Notes under the pieces: generated by a model | Database searches by the model: none | Told to the model about the DNA's origin: nothing | Seen by the model: the letters and a program-made list of their open reading frames with translations, nothing else | Position numbers and translations under genes: made by a program | Assembly: GCA_900472295.1 (NCBI GenBank) | Contig: UCIA01000052.1 | Location: 1 to 55,532 of the forward strand | Length of the DNA stretch: 55,532 nucleotides | Direction of reading: 5' to 3' | From: Hyphomicrobiales bacterium | Lineage (GTDB): Bacteria; Pseudomonadota; Alphaproteobacteria; Rhizobiales; Rhizobiaceae | Shown: in pieces, positions 41,559 to 52,700 of the stretch | Layout: every line of letters begins with the position of its first letter | Numbering within the stretch: position 1 is the stretch's first letter

Positions 41559-42962
41559 TCAGGGCTCGCGAATGCTGTCGTCGAGGCCTCGTATGAGCGG
41601 GTATAGGAAGTAGGAAATCACCGTCCGCCGGCCGACCTTGATCTCTGCCGTCACAGTCATTCCAGGCAGAAGGCGCACCGGCTCGGACGAAGTCCGCAGC
41701 CGCGTATCTTCAAGGAGGACACGCGCCTTGAAGAAAGGCGCAGCCGTCGGCCCGGTCGCTCCTTCTTGCGCATTGGGTGTAAAAGCGTCGCGGCTGATCG
41801 TTCGGATTGAACCCGAAGCAGTGCCAAATTTCTGGAATGGATAGGCATCCAGCTTGATCCGCACCGATTCCTGCGTGCTGACGCGAGCGATGTCGCGTGA
41901 GTTGATCGAAACCTCTGCCTCAAGCGGAACGTTCAATGGGACGAGCGTCACGATCGGTTCGGCCTCGCGCACCACGGAGCCGATGGAGCGTTGGGCAAGG
42001 TCGAGCACCACGGCGTCGGCCGGTGCAACAAGTGCCACCATGTTGCGACGCAGTTCCATCTTCTTGAGTTCTTCGCCGGTGGTGTCGCGCTGGCTCCTCA
42101 ATTCAACGAGTTGCTCCATGGATGCACGGCGAAAATCCTCGATGAAGGCCTGCCGGTCTGCCTGGAGTTTCGCCATCGAATGTTGGGCTTCGGCCGCCTT
42201 GCCTCGCATTTGCGCCAGGTTGGCGTCGACATCGAGTCGCGCGTCGCGCGAACCAAGCAGGTTCAGGAGCGAACCCGTCTCTTGCTTGTAGAGTATCGCC
42301 CGCACGTCTTCGATCTGAGCCAGATTATCGCGCCGACTGACAAGGATCTTTTCCTGGTCCTTGCTGCTATCGATCGCTGCTGCCTGGCCGGCGATTTGCT
42401 GATCGAAATTCTGAACCTGGGCGAGATAGAACGCGTGGCGCTGTGCGAACAGCTCCACCTGCAGCCGTTCGTCCGACGAATTTCCGGCGGTCGCCGCGTA
42501 ATCGGTGACGCTGAGTTCGGCTTCGATCCGCTTCACCTGGGCATCTAACGCTGCGAACTTTGCGCGTTGCTGCTCGACGTCCGACTGGCTGAACGTCGCG
42601 TCGAGTGTAGCGAGCGTCTGCCCGGCGTGTACGACATCGCCAGTGGCGACGTCGATCGAGCGAATGATCGACGTTTCCAGCGGCTGCACGATGATGGTAG
42701 GCTTGGTCGTTACCAGCTTGCCCGGGGCGATGACGACCTCATCGATCTCAGCAATTGACGCCCACAACAACGCGCAGCCGATCAACGCCGTCACACCGTA
42801 GAGCGTGAGCCGGGCGATCCTCGGCGGAACACGCTCTTCGAGTTCGACAGCGTCAGACTGAAACTCCGCAATAATCGGCTGTCGCACCGGAACGAGGTCG
42901 CGGCCGGGCTTTCGCGAGGGCGTTTGCGCCGGGCCGTCTGTCTTCTGAAGCTCGGAGCTCAT
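41559..42962 (-). CDS. type I secretion membrane fusion protein (HlyD family), second system
   Basis: A 467-residue adaptor with an N-terminal cytosolic segment of about 50 residues, one membrane helix (about 53-73, LYGVTALIGCALLWASIAEID) and VVIAPGKLVTTKPTIIVQPLETSII as the first lipoyl half. A long coiled-coil hairpin is followed by the C-terminal beta-barrel part (GMTVTAEIKVGRRTVISYFLYPL). I set the start at ATG 42962, where it overlaps the ABC transporter stop as ATGA and has GAGG upstream; ATG 42989 is also in frame. It differs clearly from the first system's fusion protein, so the two exporters are not recent copies. Confidence 0.91.
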   Translation of the reverse strand: MSSELQKTDGPAQTPSRKPGRDLVPVRQPIIAEFQSDAVELEERVPPRIARLTLYGVTALIGCALLWASIAEIDEVVIAPGKLVTTKPTIIVQPLETSIIRSIDVATGDVVHAGQTLATLDATFSQSDVEQQRAKFAALDAQVKRIEAELSVTDYAATAGNSSDERLQVELFAQRHAFYLAQVQNFDQQIAGQAAAIDSSKDQEKILVSRRDNLAQIEDVRAILYKQETGSLLNLLGSRDARLDVDANLAQMRGKAAEAQHSMAKLQADRQAFIEDFRRASMEQLVELRSQRDTTGEELKKMELRRNMVALVAPADAVVLDLAQRSIGSVVREAEPIVTLVPLNVPLEAEVSINSRDIARVSTQESVRIKLDAYPFQKFGTASGSIRTISRDAFTPNAQEGATGPTAAPFFKARVLLEDTRLRTSSEPVRLLPGMTVTAEIKVGRRTVISYFLYPLIRGLDDSIREP

Positions 42963-45130
42963 GCCGCCTGCCTCGTCTGCTGCGTCCACAGGTGCCGGTA
43001 CGTCATGCAGCGCGACACGAGTTGATCGTGACGGCCAATGTCGGCGATCTTACCGCGCTCAACGACGAGGATTGCATCGGCATCCACAAGCGTGGAAAGC
43101 CGGTGAGAAACGATGATGACCGTACGCCCGTCGGCGATCTGCCGGAGGTTCTGGCGAATGATCGCTTCGCTGTCGGGGTCAAGTGCGCTGGTCGCTTCAT
43201 CGAGAATGAGGAGGCGGGGATTGGTGATCAGCGCCCGTGCGATGGCGAGACGCTGCTTCTGCCCACCCGAGAGATTCGAAGCATTCTCCTCGAGCATCGT
43301 TTCCAGGCCTCGGGGGAGGCGCTCGATGAATTCCTCAGCGCCGGCAATGCGGGCGGCCGTGGCGATCTCCTCGATGCTCGCGTCCGGCTTGGCGGCGGCG
43401 ATGTTGTCACGCACCGACCCGCGAAAGAGGAAGCTGTCCTGAAGAACGACGCCGATGCTCTTCCTGAGATGGACGAGATCGATCTCCCGGCTGTCGAAGC
43501 CATCCATGCGAATGAGCCCCTGCTGGACGGAGTAGAGCCCCTGGATAAGCCGCGTGATCGTCGTCTTCCCCGAGCCGCTCTTGCCAACGATGCCAAATAC
43601 CGATCCGGCGGGAACGGTGAACGAAATATCGTCCAGCGCCGGCGCGCCATCCGGCCCATAGCGAAACGAGACGTTGTCGAACTCGATCCGTCCCTTAAGC
43701 TCCGGCCTCACGCCACGTCCGCGCCCATATTGCTCCGGGCGCTGGTTCATGATTTCGCCCAGCATGCGAACGGATAGCGCCACTTCCTGATACTCGTGGA
43801 TCATCGTGACGATCTGGACGAGCGGGCCGGAGACCCGTCCGGCCAGCATGTTGAAGGCGACAAGCGCGCCGATCGTCATCGTGCCGCCGAAGACGTCGAG
43901 CGCACCCAAACTGATGATCGCAACACTCATCAGCTTTTCCAGGAGGCCAGTCATGGACTGTGCGATGGTCGAAATCTTCTCGACCCGGAAACGCACCGAA
44001 ATGGACTCGGCCGAACAATCGTCCCAAACGCGCCGCTGACGTGGCTCCAGCGCCAGGGATTTGACAGTGCGCATCCCGTGCACGGTTTCGACGAGAAGCG
44101 CCTGTCGCTCGCCTTCCGCCTGATAGAGGGCCTGCAGCCGCCGGCGGAACGGCCCCACCAGAAGCATGACGACAAGGCCGACCAGAGCGGCAAAGCCGAG
44201 GACCACAAGCGTGAGCTTGACGCTGTAGAGGACGAGGATCGGCAAAAAGACCAAAAGCGATAGGCCGTCGAGAAGTGTAAGGAAAAGCCGCCCGGTCAAG
44301 AACTCGCGGATGCGGCTCGTCTGCTGCATATGCTTCACCAGCACACCAGCCGACGCCTGCTCGAACAGCGCGATCGGCAGGTTCAGGAGATGCCCGAACG
44401 TGCGGGTCGCTACTCTTATGTCGATCTTGTTGGTGGCATAGAGTAGCAGGTAGCGTCTCAGGAACGTGAACGCCGCATCGAAGACCAGCGCAACCGTGAT
44501 GCCGATAGTCAGGACCGCCAGCGTTGCGTAACTCTGATGAACCAGCACCTTGTCGATGACGAGCTGGAAAAAGATCGGCGTTGCGAGTCCGAGCCCGTAG
44601 AGGACGAATGCCGCCACAGCGACATCCCGGAAAAGCCCTCGCTGCCGGATAAGTTCGGGCACGAACCAACGAAAGCCGAATGGCTGATCGCTGTCGGAAA
44701 GGCGATAGTTGCGCTTCAACAGCACGACCGAGCCGCGCCACACCTTGGCAAACTGCTGCTCGGTCAGAAGAAGCACTTCGGCTCGTTGGGCAAGTGGGTC
44801 AACAACTCTGAGCACCTCCTGCTCGCCGTTGACCACGGCGCCGGCTATGACGACCCAGTTGCCGTTATCGAGCTCGGCAAGCAAGGGAAACGCTTCGCCC
44901 ATCTGGAAGAGCGACTGCCACGAAAGCTCAACTCTGCGGGCGCGTAAGCCCGCATCCTTTGCCATCCGAAGCAGCTGCCGGACGGCGACCGGGCTAGTTC
45001 CGACCGAGTAGTCGTGCATCAGCCTCTCTGGAGAAAGATCGACCCCATGGTGGCGGGCGACCAAAGCCAGGCACTGGAGGCTGGTGTGCGATAGCGTGCT
45101 CGCGGCACCGTCAGAGGGCGATACTTGCAT
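42959..45130 (-). CDS. type I secretion ABC transporter with C39-like domain (HlyB type)
   Basis: A 723-residue exporter. The N-terminal 140 residues are a C39-like domain (SLQCLALVARHHGVDLSPERLMHDYS). The catalytic Cys-His peptidase set of true bacteriocin exporters does not appear complete, so, as in HlyB, it probably binds the cargo without cutting it. Six membrane helices follow at about 160-440. The nucleotide-binding domain has Walker A GKSGSGKTTI, signature LSGGQKQRLAIARAL and Walker B LLILDEATSALD. It lies five bases after the preceding small gene's stop, in one operon with the giant protein, its likely cargo. Confidence 0.93.
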   Translation of the reverse strand: MQVSPSDGAASTLSHTSLQCLALVARHHGVDLSPERLMHDYSVGTSPVAVRQLLRMAKDAGLRARRVELSWQSLFQMGEAFPLLAELDNGNWVVIAGAVVNGEQEVLRVVDPLAQRAEVLLLTEQQFAKVWRGSVVLLKRNYRLSDSDQPFGFRWFVPELIRQRGLFRDVAVAAFVLYGLGLATPIFFQLVIDKVLVHQSYATLAVLTIGITVALVFDAAFTFLRRYLLLYATNKIDIRVATRTFGHLLNLPIALFEQASAGVLVKHMQQTSRIREFLTGRLFLTLLDGLSLLVFLPILVLYSVKLTLVVLGFAALVGLVVMLLVGPFRRRLQALYQAEGERQALLVETVHGMRTVKSLALEPRQRRVWDDCSAESISVRFRVEKISTIAQSMTGLLEKLMSVAIISLGALDVFGGTMTIGALVAFNMLAGRVSGPLVQIVTMIHEYQEVALSVRMLGEIMNQRPEQYGRGRGVRPELKGRIEFDNVSFRYGPDGAPALDDISFTVPAGSVFGIVGKSGSGKTTITRLIQGLYSVQQGLIRMDGFDSREIDLVHLRKSIGVVLQDSFLFRGSVRDNIAAAKPDASIEEIATAARIAGAEEFIERLPRGLETMLEENASNLSGGQKQRLAIARALITNPRLLILDEATSALDPDSEAIIRQNLRQIADGRTVIIVSHRLSTLVDADAILVVERGKIADIGRHDQLVSRCMTYRHLWTQQTRQAA

Positions 45131-45135
45131 CGAGG

Positions 45136-45465
45136 TCAGTTGAAGTTCGGCGAAGCATTGGCGGATTTCGTGGCAGCCTGAGGCGCGTCGGCGCGCACTG
45201 CTGGCGCCCCGACGGCCGGCGATGCATGTACCTCGGAAATCCGGCGAACTGCCCCAGCTTCGACAAGGCCTGCAAGCGCCTTCTGCATCAGATCAACTGC
45301 GTTGGCGAAGGCGTCGACCGGCATGATAATCCTCTGACGGAAAACTGCCTTGGGACTATTCTTCTCATCCCGCTCCGTGGCGGAGAGAGACATCAGATCG
45401 ATCCTGATGATCGAGCCTGTGACCGTGATTTCGCCGATACCGTCAGTGTAGAGTTCGCTGCCCAT
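45136..45465 (-). CDS. small conserved-looking protein of the type I secretion operon
   Basis: A 109-residue soluble protein of unknown family. The first 75 residues are well ordered (GEITVTGSIIRIDLMSLSATERDEK, then FRQRIIMPVDAFANAVDLMQKALAGLVEAGAV). The end is a flexible Ala/Pro-rich tail. The ATG at 45465 has GGAG six bases upstream; the open frame continues further but overlaps the CobW gene. It is placed between the CobW gene and the ABC transporter gene and may be an accessory or cytosolic chaperone of the system, an inference from position only. Confidence 0.65.
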   Translation of the reverse strand: MGSELYTDGIGEITVTGSIIRIDLMSLSATERDEKNSPKAVFRQRIIMPVDAFANAVDLMQKALAGLVEAGAVRRISEVHASPAVGAPAVRADAPQAATKSANASPNFN

Positions 45466-45508
45466 AGTACTCTCCGTTCGTTGCATCTGTTGCCGAATTG
45501 ACCACCGT

Positions 45509-46738
45509 TCAGGCAGCGTGAGCGTGTTGCCAGGGTGGGAATGGATCGTGAAGGTCCCGCGCGAGTTGCGGATCGAAACCGGATTCCTCACCAATCAGGC
45601 AACGATCAAGCGCCGATCGGATCGCTGCCTCCTCAAGGCCTACTCCAATGAAAACCAGCTCCTGCCGGCGATCGCCCCAGATGGCATTCCAATGCCGATC
45701 GAGAAGACGTCGAAATTCAGAATGGCGGGGCCAATGCTGCTTCGACACGGCAACCCACCAAAGGCCCTTCGACTCGGCCCGGCGCTGGGCGCCAGCGATC
45801 GAAAGGACGCCCACCCAATCGGGACGAGTGGCCAGCCAGAAATGCCCCTTGGCCCGGATGAGCCCTGGCCAATCGATGGCCAGAAAATCATGAAATCGCG
45901 TAGGGTCCAGAGGACGGCGGGCTCGATAGACAAAACTCTTGATGCCGTATTCCTCAGTCTCCGGCACATGAGTTGCGGACCCATAGAGCTCCTTGTGCCA
46001 CAACGGATGTCTAGCAGCCTTCGCTTCGTCAAACAGGCCGGTGTCGAGAATAGCGGCAAGCGGCAAGTGGCCGAAATCGGTTTCGACAACACGCGCGTCG
46101 GGGTTGAGCGCGGCGACAATGCGGCGCACATCAGCGAGGGCCTCGGCCGTCACCTCCGATATCTTGTTGACCACGACGACGTCGGCGAACTCGATCTGTT
46201 CAACCAGAAGATCGATCAGAGTCCGTTTGTCGTCCGCATCACGCGTCTCGCCGCGGTCGCTTAGAAAATCCGTTCCCGAATAGTCGGCAAGCAGATTTGC
46301 CGCGTCGACGACAGACACCATGGTATCGAGCCTTGCGACATCGGAAAGCGCAACTCCCCTCTCGTCGCGGAAGGAGAATGTCGCCGCCACCGGCAAGGGC
46401 TCGGCGATGCCGGTGCCTTCTATCAGCAGGTAGTCGAAACGCCGCTCCGCAGCCAGTCGCCGCACTTCGCCAAGGAGATCGTCTCGGAGCGTGCAGCATA
46501 TGCAGCCATTGCTGAGCTCGACCAGGGTTTCGTTGGTGCGCGAAAGATCGGCGCCGCCGTCACGAATGAGATCCGCGTCGATGTTGACCTCGCTCATGTC
46601 GTTGACGATGACTGCGACGCGGAGCCCTTCGCGGTTTCGCAAGACATGGTTCATTATGGTCGTCTTGCCGGCGCCCAAAAAGCCGGCAAGCACGGTGACC
46701 GGCAAGCGATCGTCACGTCCTGTCTGAGCCCCCATCAT
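45509..46738 (-). CDS. CobW/COG0523-family GTPase (metallochaperone)
   Basis: A 409-residue G3E GTPase. Walker A is GFLGAGKTT (19-27), the metal-binding motif is C79-I-C81-C82 in NGCICCTLRDD, Walker B-type residues are in LLIEGTGIAEP, and the guanine motif is VVVNKISEV. The CobW C-terminal domain covers about 290-390 (FVYRARRPLDPTRFHDFL). A His-rich end (PWQHAHAA) could bind metal. The start is ATG 46738 or 46735, five to eight bases after the giant gene's stop; the longer open frame upstream is a shadow of that gene. It probably delivers a metal such as zinc. Its place in a secretion operon is unusual. Confidence 0.9.
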   Translation of the reverse strand: MMGAQTGRDDRLPVTVLAGFLGAGKTTIMNHVLRNREGLRVAVIVNDMSEVNIDADLIRDGGADLSRTNETLVELSNGCICCTLRDDLLGEVRRLAAERRFDYLLIEGTGIAEPLPVAATFSFRDERGVALSDVARLDTMVSVVDAANLLADYSGTDFLSDRGETRDADDKRTLIDLLVEQIEFADVVVVNKISEVTAEALADVRRIVAALNPDARVVETDFGHLPLAAILDTGLFDEAKAARHPLWHKELYGSATHVPETEEYGIKSFVYRARRPLDPTRFHDFLAIDWPGLIRAKGHFWLATRPDWVGVLSIAGAQRRAESKGLWWVAVSKQHWPRHSEFRRLLDRHWNAIWGDRRQELVFIGVGLEEAAIRSALDRCLIGEESGFDPQLARDLHDPFPPWQHAHAA

Positions 46739-46743
46739 CGCGC

Positions 46744-49700
46744 CTATGCCGCCAGCAGAGGTCTGAACGCGACGTCGACGTAGTAGTTCGTCTTGTTGTA
46801 ACTTTCCGTCGGGAAGACCCCGCTCGGTCCGTAGGCGTAGACGCCATTGCCGCCACTCAACGCATCCGACAGTGCGTGGAGATTGCTGCTGGATACGTCC
46901 GCGTTGAAGAAGTCTCCGGTTGCCGAATAGAAGCCATTGGAGTGGTAGGACACTACGTAGGTTGTGTTGGCCTGGATCGCGACTTCCTGCGGGAGGGTCA
47001 CTGACTGCCAGCCGCTTGCCGTCTCGTTCGTGAAGGTCGCAGTGGCAAGCAGCGTCCCAGTGGACGTCCACAGATGCGCCTCGTGCGGCCCAGTGTTCTG
47101 CGGTCCCTTGTAGAAGCTGAACCCGGTGATAGAGCCCGCCACGTCCGCCTGGAACTTCATTCCGAGTTCTAGATCGCCGGAGTCGTTCACGGTAGGCGTC
47201 GCCGGCGTGGCGGTCGATGAAAACAGGCTCTGTAGGCCACCCTGTGGACTGACGTTGAGCGACACCTGAGCAGTACTAGTGCCGCCGCGCCCGTCGGAGA
47301 TGGAATAGGCGAAGCTGGCGATCCCTGAAAAGCCCGTCGTCGGCGTGAAGGTGACGACATTGTTCTGGCTGTCGAAGGTGGCTATGCCGTTCACGCCATT
47401 GCCAGCACTGGTGATAACAAGCGGATCGGCGTTGGCGTCGTTGTCGTTGGCAAGCAACGTGCCGGCTTGCACCGACAACGCCGTGTCGAACGGCGTCGAA
47501 AACCCGGAATCGTTGTTTGCAACCGGGGCGACGTTTGCTGTCGATTGATTGTACAGAACGTCGACCCAATAGTTCGTCGCGCCGTAGCTGGCCGTCGGAA
47601 AAAGGCTGCTGGCGCCGTAGGCATAGACGCCGTTGCCACCGCTCGCGGCGCTCGACGGGGCTGTTAGCGGGCCGCTTGTATGGCCGGCCACGAAGTAATT
47701 CTGGGTTGCCGTGTAGAAGCCGTTGGAATGATAGCTGGCGACATAGGTCGTCCCGGCGGCAATGGTGACCGGCTGCGCAAAGGTCACGGTCTGCCAGCCG
47801 CTCGTGCTTTCGTTGGTAAAGCTGGCGGAAGCAAGCAGGACCCCGCTACTGGTCCAAAGCGAGCCTGTGTGCGTCCCGGTGTCCTGAGCGCCTTTGTAAT
47901 AGCGGAGGCCAACGATTGTGCCATCGTACGACGCGCTGAACTTGACGCCCAGTTCCACGGAACTCGAATCATTGACGGAAAGCACCGTGGGCGTGTCCGA
48001 GGTGGCGAACAAGCTCTGCGCCGGGTCTGGCTGACCAACCGTCATGTTGACAGTCGCCGAAGCCGTTCCGCCTTGGCCGTCCGATATATCGTAGGTGAAG
48101 CTCGCCGCCCCGCTGTAGCCCGACGTCGGTGTAAACGTTATCATTCCGGTCTGAGCGTCCAACGCAACGGCGCCATGCGACGCGCCACCGACGGCCGTGA
48201 CCGTCAGCGGATCGCTGTCGGCGTCGGTGTCGTTGGCCAGGAGCGCGGATGGCGCCAGTGCCAGCGGCGTGTTGTAGATGACCGTATAGCCGTTGTCGTT
48301 GTTGGCGATCGGGACGGCGTTGACGGTAGACTGATTGAAGACCACGTCGACCCAGTAATTGGTGGCCTGGAAGCTTGCAGTCGGAAAGGCGCTGCCTGAC
48401 CCAACGGCAAACACTCCGTTGCCTCCGCCTGTCGTCGATGAGGGGGCGGTCAGTGGACCGCTGGTGTGGCCAGTTGCGAAATAATTCGAATCCGCCACGT
48501 AGGTGCCGGCGGTGTGGTAGGAAGCAATATAGGTCGTTCCCTTCGTGATCTGCACCGGGCTGGAGAAGGTGGCGGTTTGCCAGCCGCTGATTGACTCGTT
48601 CGTGAACGTGACGGTGGCGAGCAGTGTCCCTGTCGAGGACCACAATGAGCCTGTGTGCTCGCCGCTCGCGCTGGCCGGCTTGTAGAAGCGTATGCCGGTG
48701 ATCGCCCCGTTCACGGAGGCCGTGAACTTCATCCCGAGTTCGAGCCCGACACCTTCATTGATGGCCGGGCCGGACGGCCCTTCGGTGCTCTGGAACAGCG
48801 ATACGCCGGCAGGATCCGGGATGACCGTGACGGCCGCATTGGCTGAGCCGGTACCTCCGCGCCCGTCCGAAATCGTATAGGAGAAGGTCGCCGGACCGCT
48901 ATAGCCGGCGTTCGGTGTAAAGAGGACATTGCCCGTCTGCGCGTCGATCGCCACTGTTCCGTTGGTCGCGTTCCCGACGGACGCGATGGTAAGCGTGTCA
49001 CCGTTCGCATCCGTGTCATTGGCCAACAGCGAGGCGAACGAGATTGCGAGTGTTCCGTTTTTCCCGACTGAGAAACCGGTGTCGTCGTTTGCTATCGGTA
49101 TCTGGTTTGGGTCAGGGTTGAAAACAACGTCAACCCAGTAATTTGTGTTGCCAGTCGGGGTAGTATTCGGAAAGGCTCCGGGGTTATTGCTATAAGCAAA
49201 GACAGACCCGCCAGGAAGAACCTTCAACGGTCCATTTGTGTAAGTCGTGGTGAAGTAGTTGTCATTCGCCGACCAGTAGCCCTCGTTATGGTAAGACGCT
49301 ACATACGTCGTTCCGGCATCGATATGCACCGGGGAAGCGAAAGACACTGTCTGCCAACCGGTGAGGCTTTCCCCCACGGAGACACCGCTGGCCAGCAGCG
49401 TGCCGGTCGAAGTCCACAAATCAACGGTGTGGGATCCGATGTTGTAGAAACCCTTATAGAAGCGGATGCCATTGACAAACCCACCGGTGGACGCCTGGAA
49501 GCGTACGCCAAGTTCGACACCGCTGTTGCTTATCGTGTCTGAGTCCAGCGTGGTTTCGGTCGCCGGCTTGTTGGCCAGCGTCCACAAGCTTGCAGTCGAT
49601 GGCAGGTTGACCGTTACCTGAACGCCTGTGGAAGGGGTTCCAAGATTCACGCTGTCATCAACTGCGCGCGCCAGGATCGTGTAGGTGCCGCTGGCCTGAA

Positions 49701-52700
49701 CGTTCCAGCTGTAGCTCCAGTTCTCGCGGCCCGTTGCCTTCCACCAGCTTTGTCCGCCGTCGGTCGAGATCTCGACGCCGGCAATGATGCCGCCGCCGGC
49801 GTCCTGGGCGGTGCCGGTGATGGTGACCTTTTGCCCTTCGACGAAGCTTGCGCCCAAGGTAGGAGACGTGATTGTCGCCGTCGGCTTTGTCGTATCTGTG
49901 GACTGCGTCGCAAGGATCAGGCTCGCGTCCAGTGTCGTGGGTTGAATACCCATGTCGGCGAACATGTTGACCATCGCTTGCCGAACGTTCGGGTCAGTAG
50001 CTGTGGCCGGGCCCTCGTGATTGGAATCCAGACCCCAGGACCAGAACACCGTGCCGGCTCCGAAAACAAGCGCGCCGCTTTCCGCCCGGTACATTGTCAG
50101 GCTGTGAGTGGCAGTGGCAGACCCCACCGTCGTGCCGTAGTCGCGCAAGTACGTATCTACAGCAACCGTCGACAGCGACATGTTGATCAGCCCCGCCGGC
50201 CGGAAGCCATTCTCCACGTCGGAGTCCCATTCATAGCCAAGCAAATTCTTCACCAGGGATGCGGTCTCCCCCGGCTGCAGGTTAGCAACGTCGGTGTTCC
50301 GCCAGAACCGAAGGTTCGAATAGTCGTACGGGATGGTCATGGTGTCCTGGACGTAGCCGTCCACCTGGAACATCGTGCCGGTCAGCGCGTTTTCCGGTTT
50401 CTGCCCGGGGTCGGCAAAGCGCGGGTCGCGCCAGGTGCCCGTTCCAATGTCGCTCGGATCAGGCGTTCCACCCCAAGTCTCCTTGTAGGTTACCATCGTT
50501 CGATAGGGCGTGCCGTTGCCGTCAATGCTGGTTTCCCAGCGGACTTTCCAATAGATTTCGTTGCCGCTCCAGAATGCCAGATTTACTCCGGCATCCCGCG
50601 CCGTCTCGACATTCGTTCGCTGTTCCGCCGACCAGTATTCGTCATGCCCAACTGACAGGAAGGCGTCGTGGTTGAGCAGCAGGCTGCCAGACCGCGTCGT
50701 GTCGACACCGGAGATGTAGGAGACGTCGTAGCCGTTCTGCTCGAGCCAGCGGATCGCCGAGTGCTCGACGCCGAATATGAAGTCGTGCGTCCCGCCAATC
50801 GGGCTGGTGTTGGTGATAAAGGGCCGATTGTAACTTACAGCCGTGGCGCGGCCGATTGCATTGATTGCGCAACCGCAATTGGGGGGCGTATGGCCGATCA
50901 GATGATCGGGATCGACCGGCACCTCGCCGAAATAGAGGCTGGCGCCGCCCCAGGCGTTGTACGCCTGCCATGTGGTGTCGGAGGTCTGGAAGACGACATC
51001 GCTGGTGGAAGCGTCGTCACGGACGATGAAAGGGATATGGCTCGAGGCTTCGGTGCCATCCTCGCGGACCAGTTTGGCGATGTAGACGCCGGAGACCATG
51101 TCCGTCGGAATCTGCCAGCTCGCCGAGACCGCCCAGTTGCCGGCGTCGATCAGCCCGCGAGACATGTCGACGATCGGATGTGGCTGAATCTGAGCCGTCG
51201 TCAAAGACTTGTCTATCGACGCTACCTTGCGGGCGCCGTCGCCGCCATAGTAGCCGAGCCGATAGATATCGATGCGGTAATGGGTTGAGTCCGTTGCGAT
51301 CTTGAAGTCGACCGTCTGTCCGATGTTGCTGCTGATTTGGGTCGCGAAACCCTGGATACTGGTGTAGTCGCCGTCGCCGTCGATGCCCCATTCGCTTTGG
51401 GGGTTTCCCGTCTTCATGTTCTCAAGGGCGATCTTGTTCGGGGCGGCCGGTGGGGCCCCGGGGTTGAGTTGGCTTGCGGTGAGCGTTCCGTCGGAGAACT
51501 GGAAGTTTTCGACATTGGTCACCGTATCGGTGCCGTCGGGAGAGCCGCCACGGTTGTCGACGGCCGTGTAGGTCGCGCCTGAAAACGAGATCGTGTAGTT
51601 GGCGCGTGCGCCGCTGAAGACAACCTTGTCGCCTGTTCCGGCCCCGCCATCGATCGCGTCATTGCCTGCTCCGCCGGTGAACGTGTCATTTGCGGATCCG
51701 CCGGTCAGCACGTTCGCTCCGCTGCTGCCGACAAGGGTGACGGCTGCGCTCGATCCACCTGCATTCACGTTCTCGAAGCCGCTAACATTCGCGGCATCGC
51801 CGGACGTGTGGTCCACCAGTGAAAGGTTGATCGTGGCCGCGCCGTTGACCACTAGCGTATCGATATCGGCGCCGCCGGCGATCGATGCGTTCGACCCGTC
51901 ATAGGTCATTGTGTCATTGCCGGCTCCGCCGGTCAGGGAATCCGCGCCACCCCCACCGATGATCGTATCGGCACCGGACCCGCCCGTCAGAATGTTGGCG
52001 ACGCTGTTGCCGATAAGGCTGACGGTGGCGCTCGACGCGCTCGCATTCACATTTTCGAAGCCGGAGACATTGGCAGCGCCGGAACTCTGGTCTGCCAACG
52101 ACAGGTTTATCGTCGCCGCGCCAAGCACGACCAGCGTATCGATATCCGCGCCGCCCGCAACGGACGTGTCCGCGTCGTCGAGCGTGACCGTGTCGTTGCC
52201 GGCTCCGCCGTTTAACGTGTCCGCACCCGCACCGCCGACAATCGTGTCGGCGGCCGACCCGCCGGTGATGGTGTCGGCCTGGCTGCTGCCAGTGATGGTG
52301 AAGGCTTCGGTCTGGCCGCTGAGCGATACGGTGACGCCACCTGCGGCGCCCGCGGCCGAGACCGCCTCGACGCCCTGGATGGAATTGTTGGTAGCACCCA
52401 GGGTGTTGAGTTCAGCAGAGGTCGAGGTCAGGTTGATCGTATCGCCGGTACCCGCGCCGAGATTGATGACGCCCGCGCCGACAAGAATGGCGTCGAGTTG
52501 AGCGCCGGTGAGTGTCACTGTGTCGGTGCCGGGCGTTCCGGTGAGGTTGCCGGTCGTGACGTTGCTGATCGCCGGCGTCGCAAGCGCCGAGATGTTTCCA
52601 TTGGCCACAACGTTCAGCACGTTGGTGCCGGCGCCGAGATTGATGGTGGCGAATCCGGCGCGCTGCGACGCCGTCATCGTGACCGTGTCGCTGCTGCTGC

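Noticed and set aside
43695..44741. 348-residue minus-strand open frame
   Set aside because: Alternative frame of the HlyB-type transporter gene; composition is Arg/Ala shadow.
42959..45130. Bacteriocin exporter with active C39 peptidase
   Set aside because: The N-terminal domain does not show the full peptidase motif set, and the cargo has no double-glycine leader; it is HlyB-like.
46739..47071. N-terminal extension of the CobW frame (111 residues)
   Set aside because: It lies inside the coding end of the giant gene in another frame; CobW homology begins at MMGAQTG, and the usual start spacing fits ATG 46738.
49750..50655. 301-residue plus-strand open frame
   Set aside because: Antisense to the giant gene; high-GC antisense openness, no family motif.
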